Source of the DNA: Gonapodya prolifera JEL478
Taxonomy: Eukaryota > Monoblepharomycota > Monoblepharidomycetes > Monoblepharidales > Gonapodyaceae
DNA: 64,000 nt
Direction: 5' to 3'
Assembly: GCA_001574975.1 (NCBI GenBank)
Contig: KQ965736.1
Span: forward strand, 786,910-850,909
Below, piece after piece: positions 12,795 to 23,565 of this stretch (its first letter is position 1; the number at the start of each line of letters is the position of its first letter). Under the pieces are notes generated by a model, which was not told where the DNA came from, did no database searches, and worked only from the letters and a program-made list of their open reading frames with translations. The position numbers were made by a program, and so were the translations under genes.

Positions 12795-12944
12795 GCCACG
12801 CAGAGTGTATTCGAGTCGATTTAATTGCGGCTTCGGTCTAGTCGTGGATTTCGCGGGATCGTAAAACGGAGTCGGTGTGGAAGGGCCGCTTTCTGCCGCG
12901 GCTGAATTCAGCTGGACTGCCTTTGGGACAGCAAGCGTCCAAAA

Positions 12945-14908
12945 ATGGGCGAGCAACTCCTCTCTATCCTTGCGAGACTCGCCAAGGAAAACATGCGACC
13001 CCCGTTGGCTGCAATGAGCTCCAATGGCTCCACGTCCTCCTCGGGCGCTGCAAACGGATTGGACAATTCACAAGAGGACTGGACGATGATTGCCAACCCA
13101 GGTGCGATTCGTTTACGGTTCCAAGTATCTGCGCAAGCTCATTTTCCTGGCCTTTCACGTGTTCCGTACAATGGCGCTGTGGTTGTCGCCACACTCACAG
13201 ATGAAGATGCTGACTCCCACGATCCCCGCTGGAAGAGCATGTTTCAGCACTTTTTTATAGATCCTCCCGACCCTCTGGCAAACCTCCCCTCCGATGGGGA
13301 CAGCTTTTACCATTCGGCGAGCTCCTCTAGCGAACATGGGCAAGGGCACCTGGATGAAGACGAGCACGACGATATGCTCTTCTTTGTGAAAAAGAACAGG
13401 TCGCCTCCGTCTGGAGGAGACGCGCTTATGGTCAGAAGAAAGGTTTCGAACACCTTGCCGACGCTGCCAGAGCCCGTTGACTGGAAATCGACGTTCTGGC
13501 TGAATGTAGTCATACAGTGTGCATGCAGACTCACAGTCACGGTATGCGTGCGGGAGAGCGTTTCTGACGAGGGCCTGGATGGAAGCGAGGGGAAAGGTGC
13601 CACGTCCACGAAACCAAGCAAAGATGGCAGCACGGACAACTCGAAGAAGCGCGCTGTGATGAGGCCCCTTCGTCGGATCAGCCGCAAAGGTAAAGTCATC
13701 AGTAAAGTGCGGAGAACTGAGCATCACACAATAACGCTTCTATGGACACCCACTCAGTGTACCCTTCCGCATATCGTACCAACATGGCAGACAAAGAATC
13801 CGCCCACGAACCTTCCTTTCCCCACATTTACTTCAGTCAGCTCAACTTTCAGGACTCGGAACTCCACTTGGACGTATGCCCAGGCGAATGGCTCTGTGTC
13901 GAACTGGCGGTGGTGGTTCCCGGCGGTGCAAGCGGTTCAGCCGGTGGGAGCAGCACTAGCAGCCCCATGTTGGGGCGGCGCGGGATCGGTGTCGCGGCGG
14001 AAGGAGCGGGCGACGTCGACACGTTTTACGATCTTCCCTTGACGGGCCAGACGCCTCCCGTGCTGAGGCGCGCTTCCACTTCATCTTCCTCTCTTTCGGC
14101 GTCCACGGGATCGCTGTCGAGTTCTCTTCCTGCTCATCTTCAGCACCCCTTCCCCACCCCGGCGTACCACCGCAAAGTGGTGCTGTTCCAAGGCGCGGTT
14201 GCATACTCCGCATTGCACGATGTATACGTCCAGAAGGCATCTTCTCCGAAAGGCGGAGCTGCCCCGGGTGGAATGTTTGGACTCTTCAGGAGCGCGACTG
14301 ACAATGGAATGTTGGCGCGGCGGCAGTCGTGGACCTTGTTTGGATTGTTTGACTCGTCAAACAACAAGGGGGATGGATATGGTAAAGGCGCGGACGTTGA
14401 GGAACTACTAGAATACATCATGATGAGAGGTCCCAAGGGGAAGGGGCAATGTCAGGTGAGTGAACCCTACCCTCTCTGCTTGACCAATGATCCCACAGGT
14501 GTTATACTAGGTGGCCGTTTCGCGCTCACTGCGCTCACTGCCATCTAATGTGGTCCTCCCACCCCGTGCACCGTCCACTCCTCCGATGACGAGCGTTCCA
14601 CGCACCCATTCTCTGTACAACACGTACACTTCTCCACCTACAGATCCTGCGCGTGCTTCCTTCGATACGCGTGCCTCGTTCGTACGGACCCGCCGAACGT
14701 TCACCCGACCGCCCTCGACCGCTGTCCAGTCTGAACGTCCGAAAGACGATGCCCCAACGGTTTTGAAGGCTTCGATGACATTCATAACTGTACCGTACGG
14801 GAGTGTTGCAAGGTAAGACTTGTAGATTGTTGTTGGATGGTCCGTAGATTCAAATATTGTGCTTTGTTCAGGGACCTCACTGATTTTTATGCGAAGAGAC
14901 GTCTCTGA
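12945..14908 (+). CDS. KIAA0930 homologue (DUF2045 family), function unknown
   Basis: Homologue of the animal protein KIAA0930 (C22orf9), whose function is unknown. Exons 12945-13689, 13758-14455, 14511-14812, 14872-14908. Order of matches to the animal protein as I remember it: WKSMFQHFF, then DDMLFFVKKN, a WLNVVIQ-CACRLTVTVCVR stretch, basic KVYPSAYRTNMADKES, FPHIYFSQLNF, GEWLCVELA, VVLFQGAVAYSALHDVY, and the signature RGPKGKGQCQ/VAVSRSLRS, which spans a splice site exactly as MKGPQGKGHAEMAVSR reads in the human protein. The end, VPYGSVARDLTDFYAKRRL, corresponds to the LPLHRILTDILEVRQ tail. Long Ser/Gly-rich inserts separate the blocks. The start at 12945 gives MGEQLLSILARLAKE. The family call rests on many ordered matches; no role can be claimed. 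Confidence 0.82.
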
Positions 14909-15132
14909 GATTACTCTCGTCCGACCGTCTTACGTCCTGTCATCTAGTACCGTTTTCATTTCGTTTTATGTCTCTTTCACGTTAGCACAATGGTCCCCAA
15001 TGGAAGGGGGGTGGACGAGAGATTTGGAACTTGCAGGTTTTGAATCATTTCAAAGTGGTATATTCCTTGCAGTCTGCTAATTTGTACACATTGTTGAATC
15101 GATCCGTTACCACAAATGGCAAATGTAGAAAC

Positions 15133-16427
15133 TCAGTTGATAAACTGACATACACAACAGTGAGGAAGTGGATACAAGAAAATAGAGTGACGGTACGTAC
15201 CTGTCCGAGGTAGGTTTCCGCAACGATACTGTTACAGCGGTCGCAGGGTTGTTTCCAATTGAAATGCGATAGAGGAGGGATACAGGTATAGAAATTACGA
15301 TCGGGTGCACCACACCTCTTCCATCACACGCAAATGGCCTACTCACCGTGCTCTCGCATTAATACTGAGTTTCATCTCAGAAATTTCTTTGTCGACATCT
15401 TCCATGAATTGCAAGATGAAGTCGACGAGTTTGTGCTTGTACATTTGCTCGGTATGGACGTTGGTGATTAAAAATGAAATGTCATATCCCTGCGAGATGA
15501 TTCGTCCGGATATATGGAGGTGTGGGTAAAAGGTGGATCGGTAAAAAGTGAATCCATCGAGTTTGAATCAATTCCCAACATAACAGAGGGCACCAGCAAA
15601 TGCGAATACTCCTCCAGGAAGTGTAATACTCCAATCCAACTCACCTCCACGGGTTTTCTCCGCAGTACAACAAAGCTCTCAGCCCTTTGCGTGAGGAATC
15701 TAGTGAACTTGTGGCATAGCAAACGTTCAGGGTCGTCCGCCTGCTTTATCTTGATAGAGACACGAACAGCGTTGACTGAGGCTTCAATCAGAACACGCTC
15801 GTTCTCGTTACGGGAAATGACGACGGGAGCAAGAAGGACTTCTTTGCTCATTCTGGTGCGTGGAGAAAGTTGGAACAAGGTGGTGCGGAGGGTGGGGATT
15901 GCGTGATAGACGGTGTCCGAAACGGTACCGAACAATCAGAAACTTTCAAATACAGCAACAACCGTTTGAAGCCTTCTGAAACTTTGCGGAAGAGTGGCTA
16001 CCCATTCGGACAGGATGCTCCATCAGTTCTCCGGTCAACTGTTCAAACCGTCCACCACCTGCAAAGCTCAGTGCTCGCAGAATTCTTATCCTTCAATGTG
16101 TCTTTGTTTCATTCAATGAACTGCCCGGTACCCGCAGAATTGTGCGAATCGTCTTCCTGTCCAAATAAGCATCATCCCCATTTTCTGAATATTCCACCTC
16201 CCGCAATTGATGCAATCGGTGAAAATATCCATCTCTTTCGAGTGAGATGCTTCCCTCGGATCGCCGTGTCCCATTTCGCGGGTGTCAACATACCTGGCCT
16301 CAACCTCTGGCTTGTTGTGTCGCTCCACGACCTGGGAAGAAAAATTGTCGAGACACATGGCCGCAGAGAGCGTGGAACGGACAGCTGTGAGGTACGGGCG
16401 GAGAGTGTTGGCCTGGACAGGAGCCAT
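15133..16427 (-). CDS. ARPC4: Arp2/3 complex subunit 4 (ARPC4, Arc19)
   Basis: Core subunit of the Arp2/3 complex, which nucleates branched actin filaments at endocytic patches and, in crawling cells, pseudopods. Exons 16294-16427, 15645-15852, 15347-15489, 15201-15228, 15133-15144. The protein reads [106 protein letters not shown] and ends [17 protein letters not shown]. It matches the nearly invariant family along its whole length of about 174 residues. The last coding exon is four codons including the stop (FIN then TGA at 15133-15135). The first intron (15853-16293) is 441 nt, far longer than its neighbours, and holds no exon that the family would need. Confidence 0.95.
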
Positions 16428-16810
16428 TGTCCATAAAGTCGTGCGACAACGGAAGGAGATGGTATGATTGAGATCGAAGTGAGGGGAGAGCATGCATTGC
16501 AACTGGATGAATTACCGACCATCGCTGGGGTAATGAATTGTTATGGGGTGATGCACTGGCGGTGCTTCGAACTCGACCAGCCGGCAGAACTGCCGCGACT
16601 TTTCCACAATTACTTGCACCCCATACTACTTTATTTAAATTATCCAGCTCGTACCTAGCTCATTAGCATCTTCAATACTCCAAATATATTAACGTTGCCA
16701 GTCGTTACGTCCAACTTGTTGCAGAAGACACCGACGGTGATTAGTGGGTAAAAGAGGTAGCTGGAGAGCAGAATGCCAACTTCCATAGTAGGTATTTTTG
16801 CCGACACGTC
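16428..16810. promoter_or_regulatory. Divergent intergenic region between ARPC4 and the mL45-like gene
   Basis: About 380 bp without a recognisable gene. An AT-rich patch (ttatttaaattat) lies near 16629-16641. Otherwise nothing stands out. Confidence 0.35.
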
Positions 16811-18049
16811 ATGATTGGTCCTGCTGCAATTGCGGCACCGGCACAGCGAAGGTCATTTTTGATCCGATTCCGGGTCAGACCCCGTTTCTCGATGCAATCT
16901 CTCCCGCGACTGGCAGTTCTCCAACTGCATCTTTCCTTTCCCACCTCTGCCCACCTCCGTACGCGAATTCCTCTTGTTCTACTTTACAACAACTACGGAC
17001 CATCCCTCTTCGCACCCCATCCTTCTTTCCCTTCTGCACCCCTGCAATTTTCCAGAAGCTATGTCGTTCATGGACCTGTGCGCGCTGTCATCGCGAGCGA
17101 GCCAATCATATTCGGTGGGTCAGGAAGAATGCCCAATGGATCGTTCGCATCTCACTCCAAATCGAAGAGCCCACACCGCCGAAATTAAGTTTGGCTTCAC
17201 CGAGTTCTGTGTGGGCCTGGATAAAGCGACAGGCGAGGTCTGTTTGGTCGCTCAGGGAAGTCCGAAAGGCAGTGCCCGGGTTTACGAACGCTCAGTTCCT
17301 TGTGGAGGCGGAGTCACTATATGTTAAGATGAATGAAGCGTTTGCCAGGTGTGTGATATTGAATTTTGAGAGGTCACGCTCCTTTTGTCGAAATTTTTGA
17401 GGAACCATGACAAGATAATTGTGGTGGACTTCCGAACCCTTTTGATGTCAGCGATACATGAAATTCTCCCACTAACACTGTGCGACCCATACGTAGTGCT
17501 TCACTCGCCGTCCTTCATCCCATTGTTACCGATGGTCTCCTCTCCCAACTCTCCGCCGAGATGAAGCGCCGAGCGCCTGGGTCCCGAATGGAGTGGCGAG
17601 ATGGGGGCAACTGGACCCGGAGCCGAATAGAGGGAGCCGCTGTCGCGCAGGGTATTGGAGGGGAGAAGGTGCGTCGTTACCATTGAGCTCATTCCTCGGC
17701 TTTCAGCTGGTTGACCGTTCTATTGTCACCCGTGGCTCACGATGTTCAACTCCATCGATGAACTGGGGGCACCTTCTGAAATGGAAGATTGCACAAATCA
17801 CTGTTCGGATCAGACGACGCCAGGTTTGTTGCATTCTGACTTCCGCAAATCGCCGTTGCTTTCCTAACCACAACTGGCCAGACCCTTCTTGTTCGCCGCT
17901 CCGCCACCAACGCTTCCACCCCTGATACCCGTTCTGCTGATATGGACGAGCTTGTAGTTTTCGAACGACGTTTGAATGGCACGGAAGGGTCCCTAGGAAC
18001 TGGTGGATGGAGGGTTGCAGGCAAAATTGAGAGTGATCAAAGCAAGTGA
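16811..18049 (+). CDS. MRPL45: Mitochondrial large-subunit ribosomal protein mL45 / Mba1-like (Tim44-type fold)
   Basis: Probably a component or receptor of the mitochondrial large ribosomal subunit near the exit tunnel, where mL45/Mba1 links ribosomes to the inner membrane. Exons 16811-17114, 17168-17348, 17497-17668, 17707-17823, 17882-18049. The N-terminus is Arg/Ser-rich with few acids, like a mitochondrial presequence; 16892 is an alternative start. The fold signature is AVPGFTNAQFLVEAESLYVK, then MNEAFASASLAVLHPIVTDG, LLSQLSAEMKRR, MEWR, and a C-terminal half KWKIAQITVRIRRRQTLLV with a later LVVFERRLNG and GWRVAGKI. That order of helix, EWR, strand QxTVxI and VFERR is what I know from the mL45/Tim44 C-terminal domain. 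A plain Tim44-like or Mba1 orthologue is the main alternative. The next gene downstream on the same strand is also mitoribosomal. Confidence 0.72.
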
Positions 18050-18221
18050 CAATGCCTCCAATGAAGACATGAAAGCAACATACACAGTCACTACTAGTAT
18101 ATACACTTTCTGTGCACCATTCCCACTTACCGAAGAGGGGAAGAAGTGGACGCGAATCAATTAAATTTGTAGAGACCACAGCAATCTGTTGGACCACAAT
18201 TCATTCACTGCTCGTCGAAAC

Positions 18222-18614
18222 ATGGCCACTACGATTGCTCCGCCCTTTCCTTACCCTCTCCTATCCCTCGTTTCCTCATTTTCTTCCCGATTGTCTCGCT
18301 TCCCTCTCTCTCTCCTTGCACCTCTCCCACTTCTTCTTCCGTCAATCCTCCTTGCCGTCCCTAAACGACGTGTACCTCGCTCTGTCAAGCGAACCCGCTT
18401 AAATTCCCCCGAATACCGATTGAAAGAGCGGAGAGATCTCCACAAATGCGCGGCGTGTGGGAGTTGGAAAGTGGTTAATCAGATGTGCTTCCGATGCTAT
18501 TGGAAGCTGCGGGTGCGTCCATTATTTGATTTTACCATGAAACTGGGCTCACGTGTGGTCTTCGATATCGAATCCTCGCCTGCGGATGCCGTCACTGGTC
18601 TTCCCCTCCACTGA
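18222..18614 (+). CDS. MRPL32: Mitochondrial ribosomal protein bL32m
   Basis: Large-subunit protein of the mitochondrial ribosome. The hydrophobic, acid-free N-terminus (MATTIAPPFPYPLLSLVSSF) is a likely import presequence. Mature bL32 begins AVPKRRVPRSVKRTRLNSPE, followed by a zinc ribbon CAACGSWKVVNQMCFRC, with the two Cys pairs spaced as in bL32. After CYWKLR the frame continues to a TGA at 18612-18614, but a gtgcgt donor at 18513 falls right after the last family-like residue, so the last exon may differ. It lies 173 bp downstream of the mL45-like gene in the same direction. Confidence 0.85.
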   Translation: MATTIAPPFPYPLLSLVSSFSSRLSRFPLSLLAPLPLLLPSILLAVPKRRVPRSVKRTRLNSPEYRLKERRDLHKCAACGSWKVVNQMCFRCYWKLRVRPLFDFTMKLGSRVVFDIESSPADAVTGLPLH

Positions 18615-19098
18615 TGGGACTGGCAACTGTAAACGTATCCCGTCTGCAGAGAATAGCGTAACCATAAATCTACTGAGTGGTTCCATAACGAAAGGGTGCT
18701 TGGTTTCCGTGCTGCTACCTGAAGCGCAATTTCCACATTGTCCATAGCATCTGTTTTCAATACAGTAACGTGACAGAACAGTCATTGTCTTTAAAGCTGT
18801 CTTCCCGTGGATAATCAAGCGGCAACCACTGCTGTCTGACATGCATTCGAAGCTATTGGCAGCGTATGTCAATCACCGAGTATCCGTCATTCTTGAGATC
18901 CTGAAGTCAAAACGAATGATGAAAAAGGACGCGATAGAGAGAGAGGGAGGGATTAAGAGAGAGGGATTAAATTTATCTAATGTATGTAGTGAACGAATAG
19001 GAACGAATAGTTTTGACTCTCCTCCCTCGGTCTCCTCGAAACTTTTGGCGTTCATTACGTCTGCGCGGCGTTTCTGCTGCGTACGATTGTGGCTCTAC
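18615..19098. other. Intergenic, no gene seen
   Basis: About 480 bp between bL32m and BRE1. It contains a purine-rich stretch near 18936-18968 (gagagagggagggattaag) and should hold the BRE1 promoter. I see no further feature. Confidence 0.35.
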
Positions 19099-22000
19099 AT
19101 GGACTACGAACGTAAACGTCGAACGCCTCCGGACGGCGAGGAAGATGATGGACATGGGTCTGGTCACCGAAATCAATCGTCCTCCCAACACCGGAGGAAA
19201 CTTCAACGAGTATCCTCTAGCGACGAAGAGAAGGATAATGGCGGCTCAAGACGTGGAGACAAAGAGAAAGGAGGGGCCGAGGTCGGTGTGTTTGCGAAAC
19301 TTGCGTTCACATTAGCATGAGTTGAAGCTCCCCTCCATTCACTTTGAACGCAGGACATGCTTTTGTCGTTTCAAAAGGATGCCATTTTCCGCCAAATGAG
19401 CGAGTACAAGAGGCTCCTTCACCGTGCCGAAAGTAGAGTTAGCTCGCTCGAGAACCAGAACAAGGAGATTGACGACGCGTACGCACATTTGGCATCGTTT
19501 TGGACACAGGTCGGTCTCAAATCTGACAGGAGGCACTCTCCCGTTGAGCTGGCAGAAAAGTGCTCCTGGAGAATGTGCAGCTGGAGTTGAATTAAGCAAG
19601 AGTCCAGGAATTTTCCACGTCGACCAAGTAACATTGGTATTGTCTCCAATTTCCGAAAGTTTGCTGACCATCCCGGGACATTTCCGTTGCAGCTGCACAC
19701 CAACCTCAATGCTCTTCTGTTCGATTTGAAGATCGCGTCATCCTCCCTCCCTGACACCAGTACGTTTTTGTGCACTTCCTTGATACGCAGATTTCGACCA
19801 ACTCGCCTCTTCCGATTTATTCACCCAAAATTTGGGCTGCAGCATCCCCGACTCGATCTTACCCAAATCTCCCCCATCTTTCTTCATCTGCCTTTCCAGC
19901 TTTCGTGCGCGACTCTCTTGCCTCAGTGACCAGTACGACAAACGAGGTTCGCAATGAAGTCTCGAAAGTTGTCAGAGCTAGGGAGGATACGGAGGCAAGG
20001 GTTGCCAATGTTGGGCAGAACGGTGAGCTGTGGGTGAGGACAGAGGAGAAATGACCCCACGAATGAACTCTTGTGCGTGCCTTGAAGCATCAACGGCCAC
20101 GACTGCACTGCTTCGAGATGAAAACGCGCGCCTCCTCAATCTACGCTCACAGCTCACATCAGAGCTCGCGACGATTCGTGCTACCCATGGCACATGTTCC
20201 GCCCGTATCGCTGAGTTGGAGTCGCGGCTCGAAACTGCCGAACAGCGTGAAGAGGATATCAAGGAAAGGATAGACGAGGCAGAAGAGGAGAGGAGGAAGA
20301 GTGAAAGACGGGTGGAACGGTGGAGAAAAGAGGTGGAGAAGGTCAGGAAGGAAGCCCCGCTGGCTAGGGATGGCCCCGTGAAGAAGGAAAGCGAAGGACC
20401 AGTTAAGGTATTTAAGGTGGAAGTTTTCCGGCAGGGAAAGAATTAAATTGAGAAGCAACGAGTAGGAGGAGAAACTCCCTGTCGAAACTCCCACCGCTGA
20501 CCCAGGTTCTATCGACTCTGTCATTGCGGAACGAAGACTTTCGGATATTCATGCTCTTCAGAAAGAAAACGCGAAACTTAGGGCCGAAATTGATGACGTC
20601 AAAGTTAAAGTGGGTGTATTTTGATACCAAGCACCTTTTATACTTTATCAATACCCGTCCGGGCATTAGCTTACTGTTTTTTCTGATGACCGTATTCCTG
20701 AGACCAGCCCATATCGTGCCCTTGCAGCGCAACTTGCCCACGTTCGCTCCGAATCTGAGAGGGATCGACTTGCACTCGATAAAGCCCTCAAGGAGGTAGA
20801 AGAATTGAAAGGGGAGAGGCGGAGATTGCGTGAACAGCTTGAGGTATGCGTGCATGCAACATCGAAGGAAGTTTAACTGAACGGGTACGTGTTTCAGACG
20901 GAAGAACAATCACACCGCCGATCACTGGAGTCCGAGCTCCGCCGACTGGAAGCAGATTTGGTCCGCCTCCGTGGAGAGCGGGATAATGCCCAGCAAACCC
21001 TCGCCTTAAGAGCAGCTAAGGACAATGCCGAGATCATTCAGAACCACGAGATCAGAGTGCTTGCAAATTCTAGAAAGGCGAGTCGGTGTTTGGACTCTGT
21101 AGGAATTAATGACCCCCATCTAGACAACGCTCTCGCATCTCTTTTTCGGTTACTTGCTGTTGTGTGAAACAGGACAGAATCGTTGCACTGGAAGCAGAAG
21201 TCCAACGTCTTCGTATGCGTGCTGCAGCGAATGCTGGGGATTCTGCCCTCTTCAAGCTGGCCGAACAGACAGCTACTGATGAAGAGGCCATCAAACATTT
21301 GCAAGAGAGGATAGTGTGAGAGTCCGGCGAAACTTCAAACAGTTTCGAAGCTTGATTTCTTATGCTTCATTTCATCCGGGGAATCCTTGAAGAGAGTACG
21401 AAGCCAAGATAGCGGGACTTACGTCAGCAATACGTGCTTATGAAGAAACGACGAAAGAAAAGAGTGTGGGTTCCAAGAGTTTTGTTATTCGTCTTGAACG
21501 GACGTGACCCAGCTCTATGGCGTCTTAGATCTTGCTTGTGCAGGACCAACTGAGAAAAGAGATCGCACAGCTTCGTATCGAGTTGCAGCAATACGAAGAC
21601 GTAGTCGGTCCGATCTCATCTTTAACCGATCCTGGTCTCGCCGCAGAATTGACAGGAAAACTTCGTAAATCCGAGGCTCGAGTGAAAGAACTGGAAGAGC
21701 AGTTGGAACAAAGCAAACAGGTGAGTGTGCAAATCGCTTTCCACTGCTGTTGGCCTGCTTGACACCCTTATCTAGATGGAAACTACACTTCTCACGGAGA
21801 TTGACTCCACTGGCCGTGCTTGGAGCCTTCTTGAAGAGCAGAATTCACGCAAGGTTCTCGACCTCACGGAGAAAGAGGAGCATGTTATCCGTGCTCTTGC
21901 GGACCGAACGAAAGCGGAAGTAAAACTGATCGCTGAGTCGAAACGAGCGACTTCGTACCAAAATATGGCACAGGCACTCAAGCGACAGTCCGAAAAGCAA

Positions 22001-22779
22001 TTGGAGGTACGCCGGAAGGGAGAAGACGCAATGCGAAATTTGGAACAACAGCTGGTGAGTTTCGAATGTTGTCCAACATATGAAAGCAACTAAAGTTGAT
22101 CGAACTTGTGGATCAACAGGCGCTGTTGGAAAAGGAAAATGCGGCTAAAGATACTGTGATCGAGACACACAGACGAAAGGCGACAGAGAGCATTCAAATG
22201 CTGAACGAGGTCAGAGATCGGTTAGAGAAAGACAGGTCCAAGTTAGAGGGGGTACGTTTATTTGTCGCCGTCTTTCCCGGCAGTGGATTGAACATTGATC
22301 CGCCTTAGTTACTTGCTACCCTGAAAGAAAAGACGCAAAATCTTGAAATGGAAATTGCAGTGCGGAGGGATCTGGAGGTTTGTGATCCAAATTGGTTAAT
22401 CAAAGATGAAGTCGTGAAACATCAATGTTTATTTTTGTTCCAGGAGGAACTATTCCGGTTGAACAAACGTGTTGAAAGCCTCTCCAGAAACGATTCCGGG
22501 AACGACTCAGAGGTCCAAAAACAATTGGACGAGTGCAAAGTGAGATCATCCAAATTTCAGTTGCCTCTGCAACGGTTATTGATAAACTGGTTTCATCACT
22601 ATCAGGCCCTGCTGACATGTACATCCTGCAAGCAGCGCCTGAAAGACCATGTACTCCTTCGGTGTATGCACACCTTTTGTAAACAGTGCATTGATACGGT
22701 GTACGAGAGTCGTCAGCGGAAGTGCCCGAGTTGTGGCCTTGCTTTTGCACAAACGGATGTCAAGCAAATATTCTTGTAG
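19099..22779 (+). CDS. BRE1: Bre1-type E3 ubiquitin ligase (RNF20/40), histone H2B monoubiquitination
   Basis: With Rad6 it monoubiquitinates histone H2B, which promotes H3K4 methylation and elongation. The protein is almost all coiled coil over many short exons and ends in a C3HC4 RING: LTCTSCKQRLKDHVLLRCMH, TFCKQCID, RKCPSCGLAF and the tail DVKQIFL, which matches Bre1/RNF20 closely. Clear exons include 19099-19281, 19354 to about 19512, the coiled-coil exons around 20092-20406, 20456-20610, 20899-21077, 21173-21317, 21544-21720, 21776-22053, 22094-22249, 22309-22377, 22444-22539 and the RING exon from about 22605. The intron at 21078-21172 begins gcgagt, so it is a GC-AG intron. The stretch between about 19513 and 19930 could not be spliced with confidence. 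The start gives MDYERKRRTPPDGEEDDGHG. Confidence 0.9.
21078..21172 (+). other. GC-AG intron in BRE1
   Basis: AAG is followed by gcgagt at 21078 and the exon resumes at 21173 with GACAGAATC, giving SRK/DRIVALEAEVQRLR in phase. Nearby GT donors (gtcggt, gtgttt) put the next exon out of frame. Confidence 0.65.
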
Positions 22780-22974
22780 ATACGACTTAACGAGTAATAA
22801 CATTGGTTTCGGATTCTAAACGGTAGAGGATATGGCGACTATTGCTGAGATGCCAGATGTGAGTTGTACCAAGATAAAAACCAAAGAGAAAGAGTTCAGA
22901 ACTATGTCGAATACCAGCCTAATAACATCTGTTATTGAATGCCTGACGTTAGCAGTCAAATAACACAACGTAGC

Positions 22975-23419
22975 TCACACGTATGTCTGCCATAGCATTT
23001 CGTATAGATATGCAAACGACACGATAATCGACAGAAGCATGAAAACAATCAAAGGTGGAACTTTTTCCGTTTTGTTGCCCTTTGATCCTTGAATGTAGAA
23101 CAGGAAATCAATTTAAGAACGTGGAAATTCATGATATCTAGTCACCAACAAACTCTCTTCCGTATTCCATTATTGGTAGAAGTGCGAGCACGGCAGTCTC
23201 CAGTCCAAGTGCTGCGGGAGGATATGAATACGACAGCGCTTTTCGCCAGAGACACCGAACGTTTTTGCATCCGACTAAGCTGAGACAGAAGCAGTCATGT
23301 CTCATAATTTACCTTTGTAAAGCAATAAAGCAACCGTGAAAAGCCAGTAAAGGGGAAAGTACAAGATACCGCCATTTAGCGATACTTGTAGAATAAGAGA
23401 TGACCTCTGTCAAATTCAT
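22975..23419 (-). CDS. TMEM216/TMEM80-family ciliary transition-zone membrane protein
   Basis: A small four-helix membrane protein of the family that includes TMEM216, TMEM80 and TMEM17 (Transmemb_17), parts of the ciliary transition-zone gate. Exons 23313-23419, 23146-23279, 22975-23087. The diagnostic part is SYPPAALGLETAVLALLPIM, EYGREFVGSKGNKTEKVPPL, then a final helix ending YLYEMLWQTYV. Animal TMEM216 has the same run: YPP, an acidic helix, E-R, GxKGN, and a helix ending QTYV. The first exon gives WRYLVLSPLLAFHGCFIALQ, a good membrane helix. The join between exons 1 and 2 adds an extra LVGCKNVRC that the family does not need, so that boundary may be off. The start at 23419 is the only in-frame ATG before the first helix. 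It is head to head with CLUAP1 (146 bp between starts). Confidence 0.72.
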
Positions 23420-23565
23420 TTTATCGGAGTCAAATAGGAGCACGGGAGATCGCTGGCTGTTTGCAGCTCGCCTGTCGTCTTTCCATTGAAACGGATTGAA
23501 AAGGATGAGTGAGTCTTCGCGAGACAGCAACGCCGCAGAATCCAACCCCCAAACCCAAACCAATC
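23420..23565. promoter_or_regulatory. Shared bidirectional promoter of a ciliary gene pair
   Basis: Only 146 bp lie between the ATG of the TMEM216-like gene and that of CLUAP1. The stretch contains tcttcgcgaga at 23514-23524, a palindromic TCGCGA core with TCT/AGA flanks, followed at once by cagcaac. I do not see a full RFX X-box. Whether the core is a regulatory site is inference. Confidence 0.45.

Noticed and set aside
23513-23530. A canonical RFX X-box in the ciliary promoter
   Set aside because: Only one half-site-like cagcaac is present; the other half does not fit, so no X-box is claimed.
23309-23563. A longer first exon for the TMEM216-like gene
   Set aside because: The frame is open but has no ATG before 23419, and it would run into the CLUAP1 promoter.
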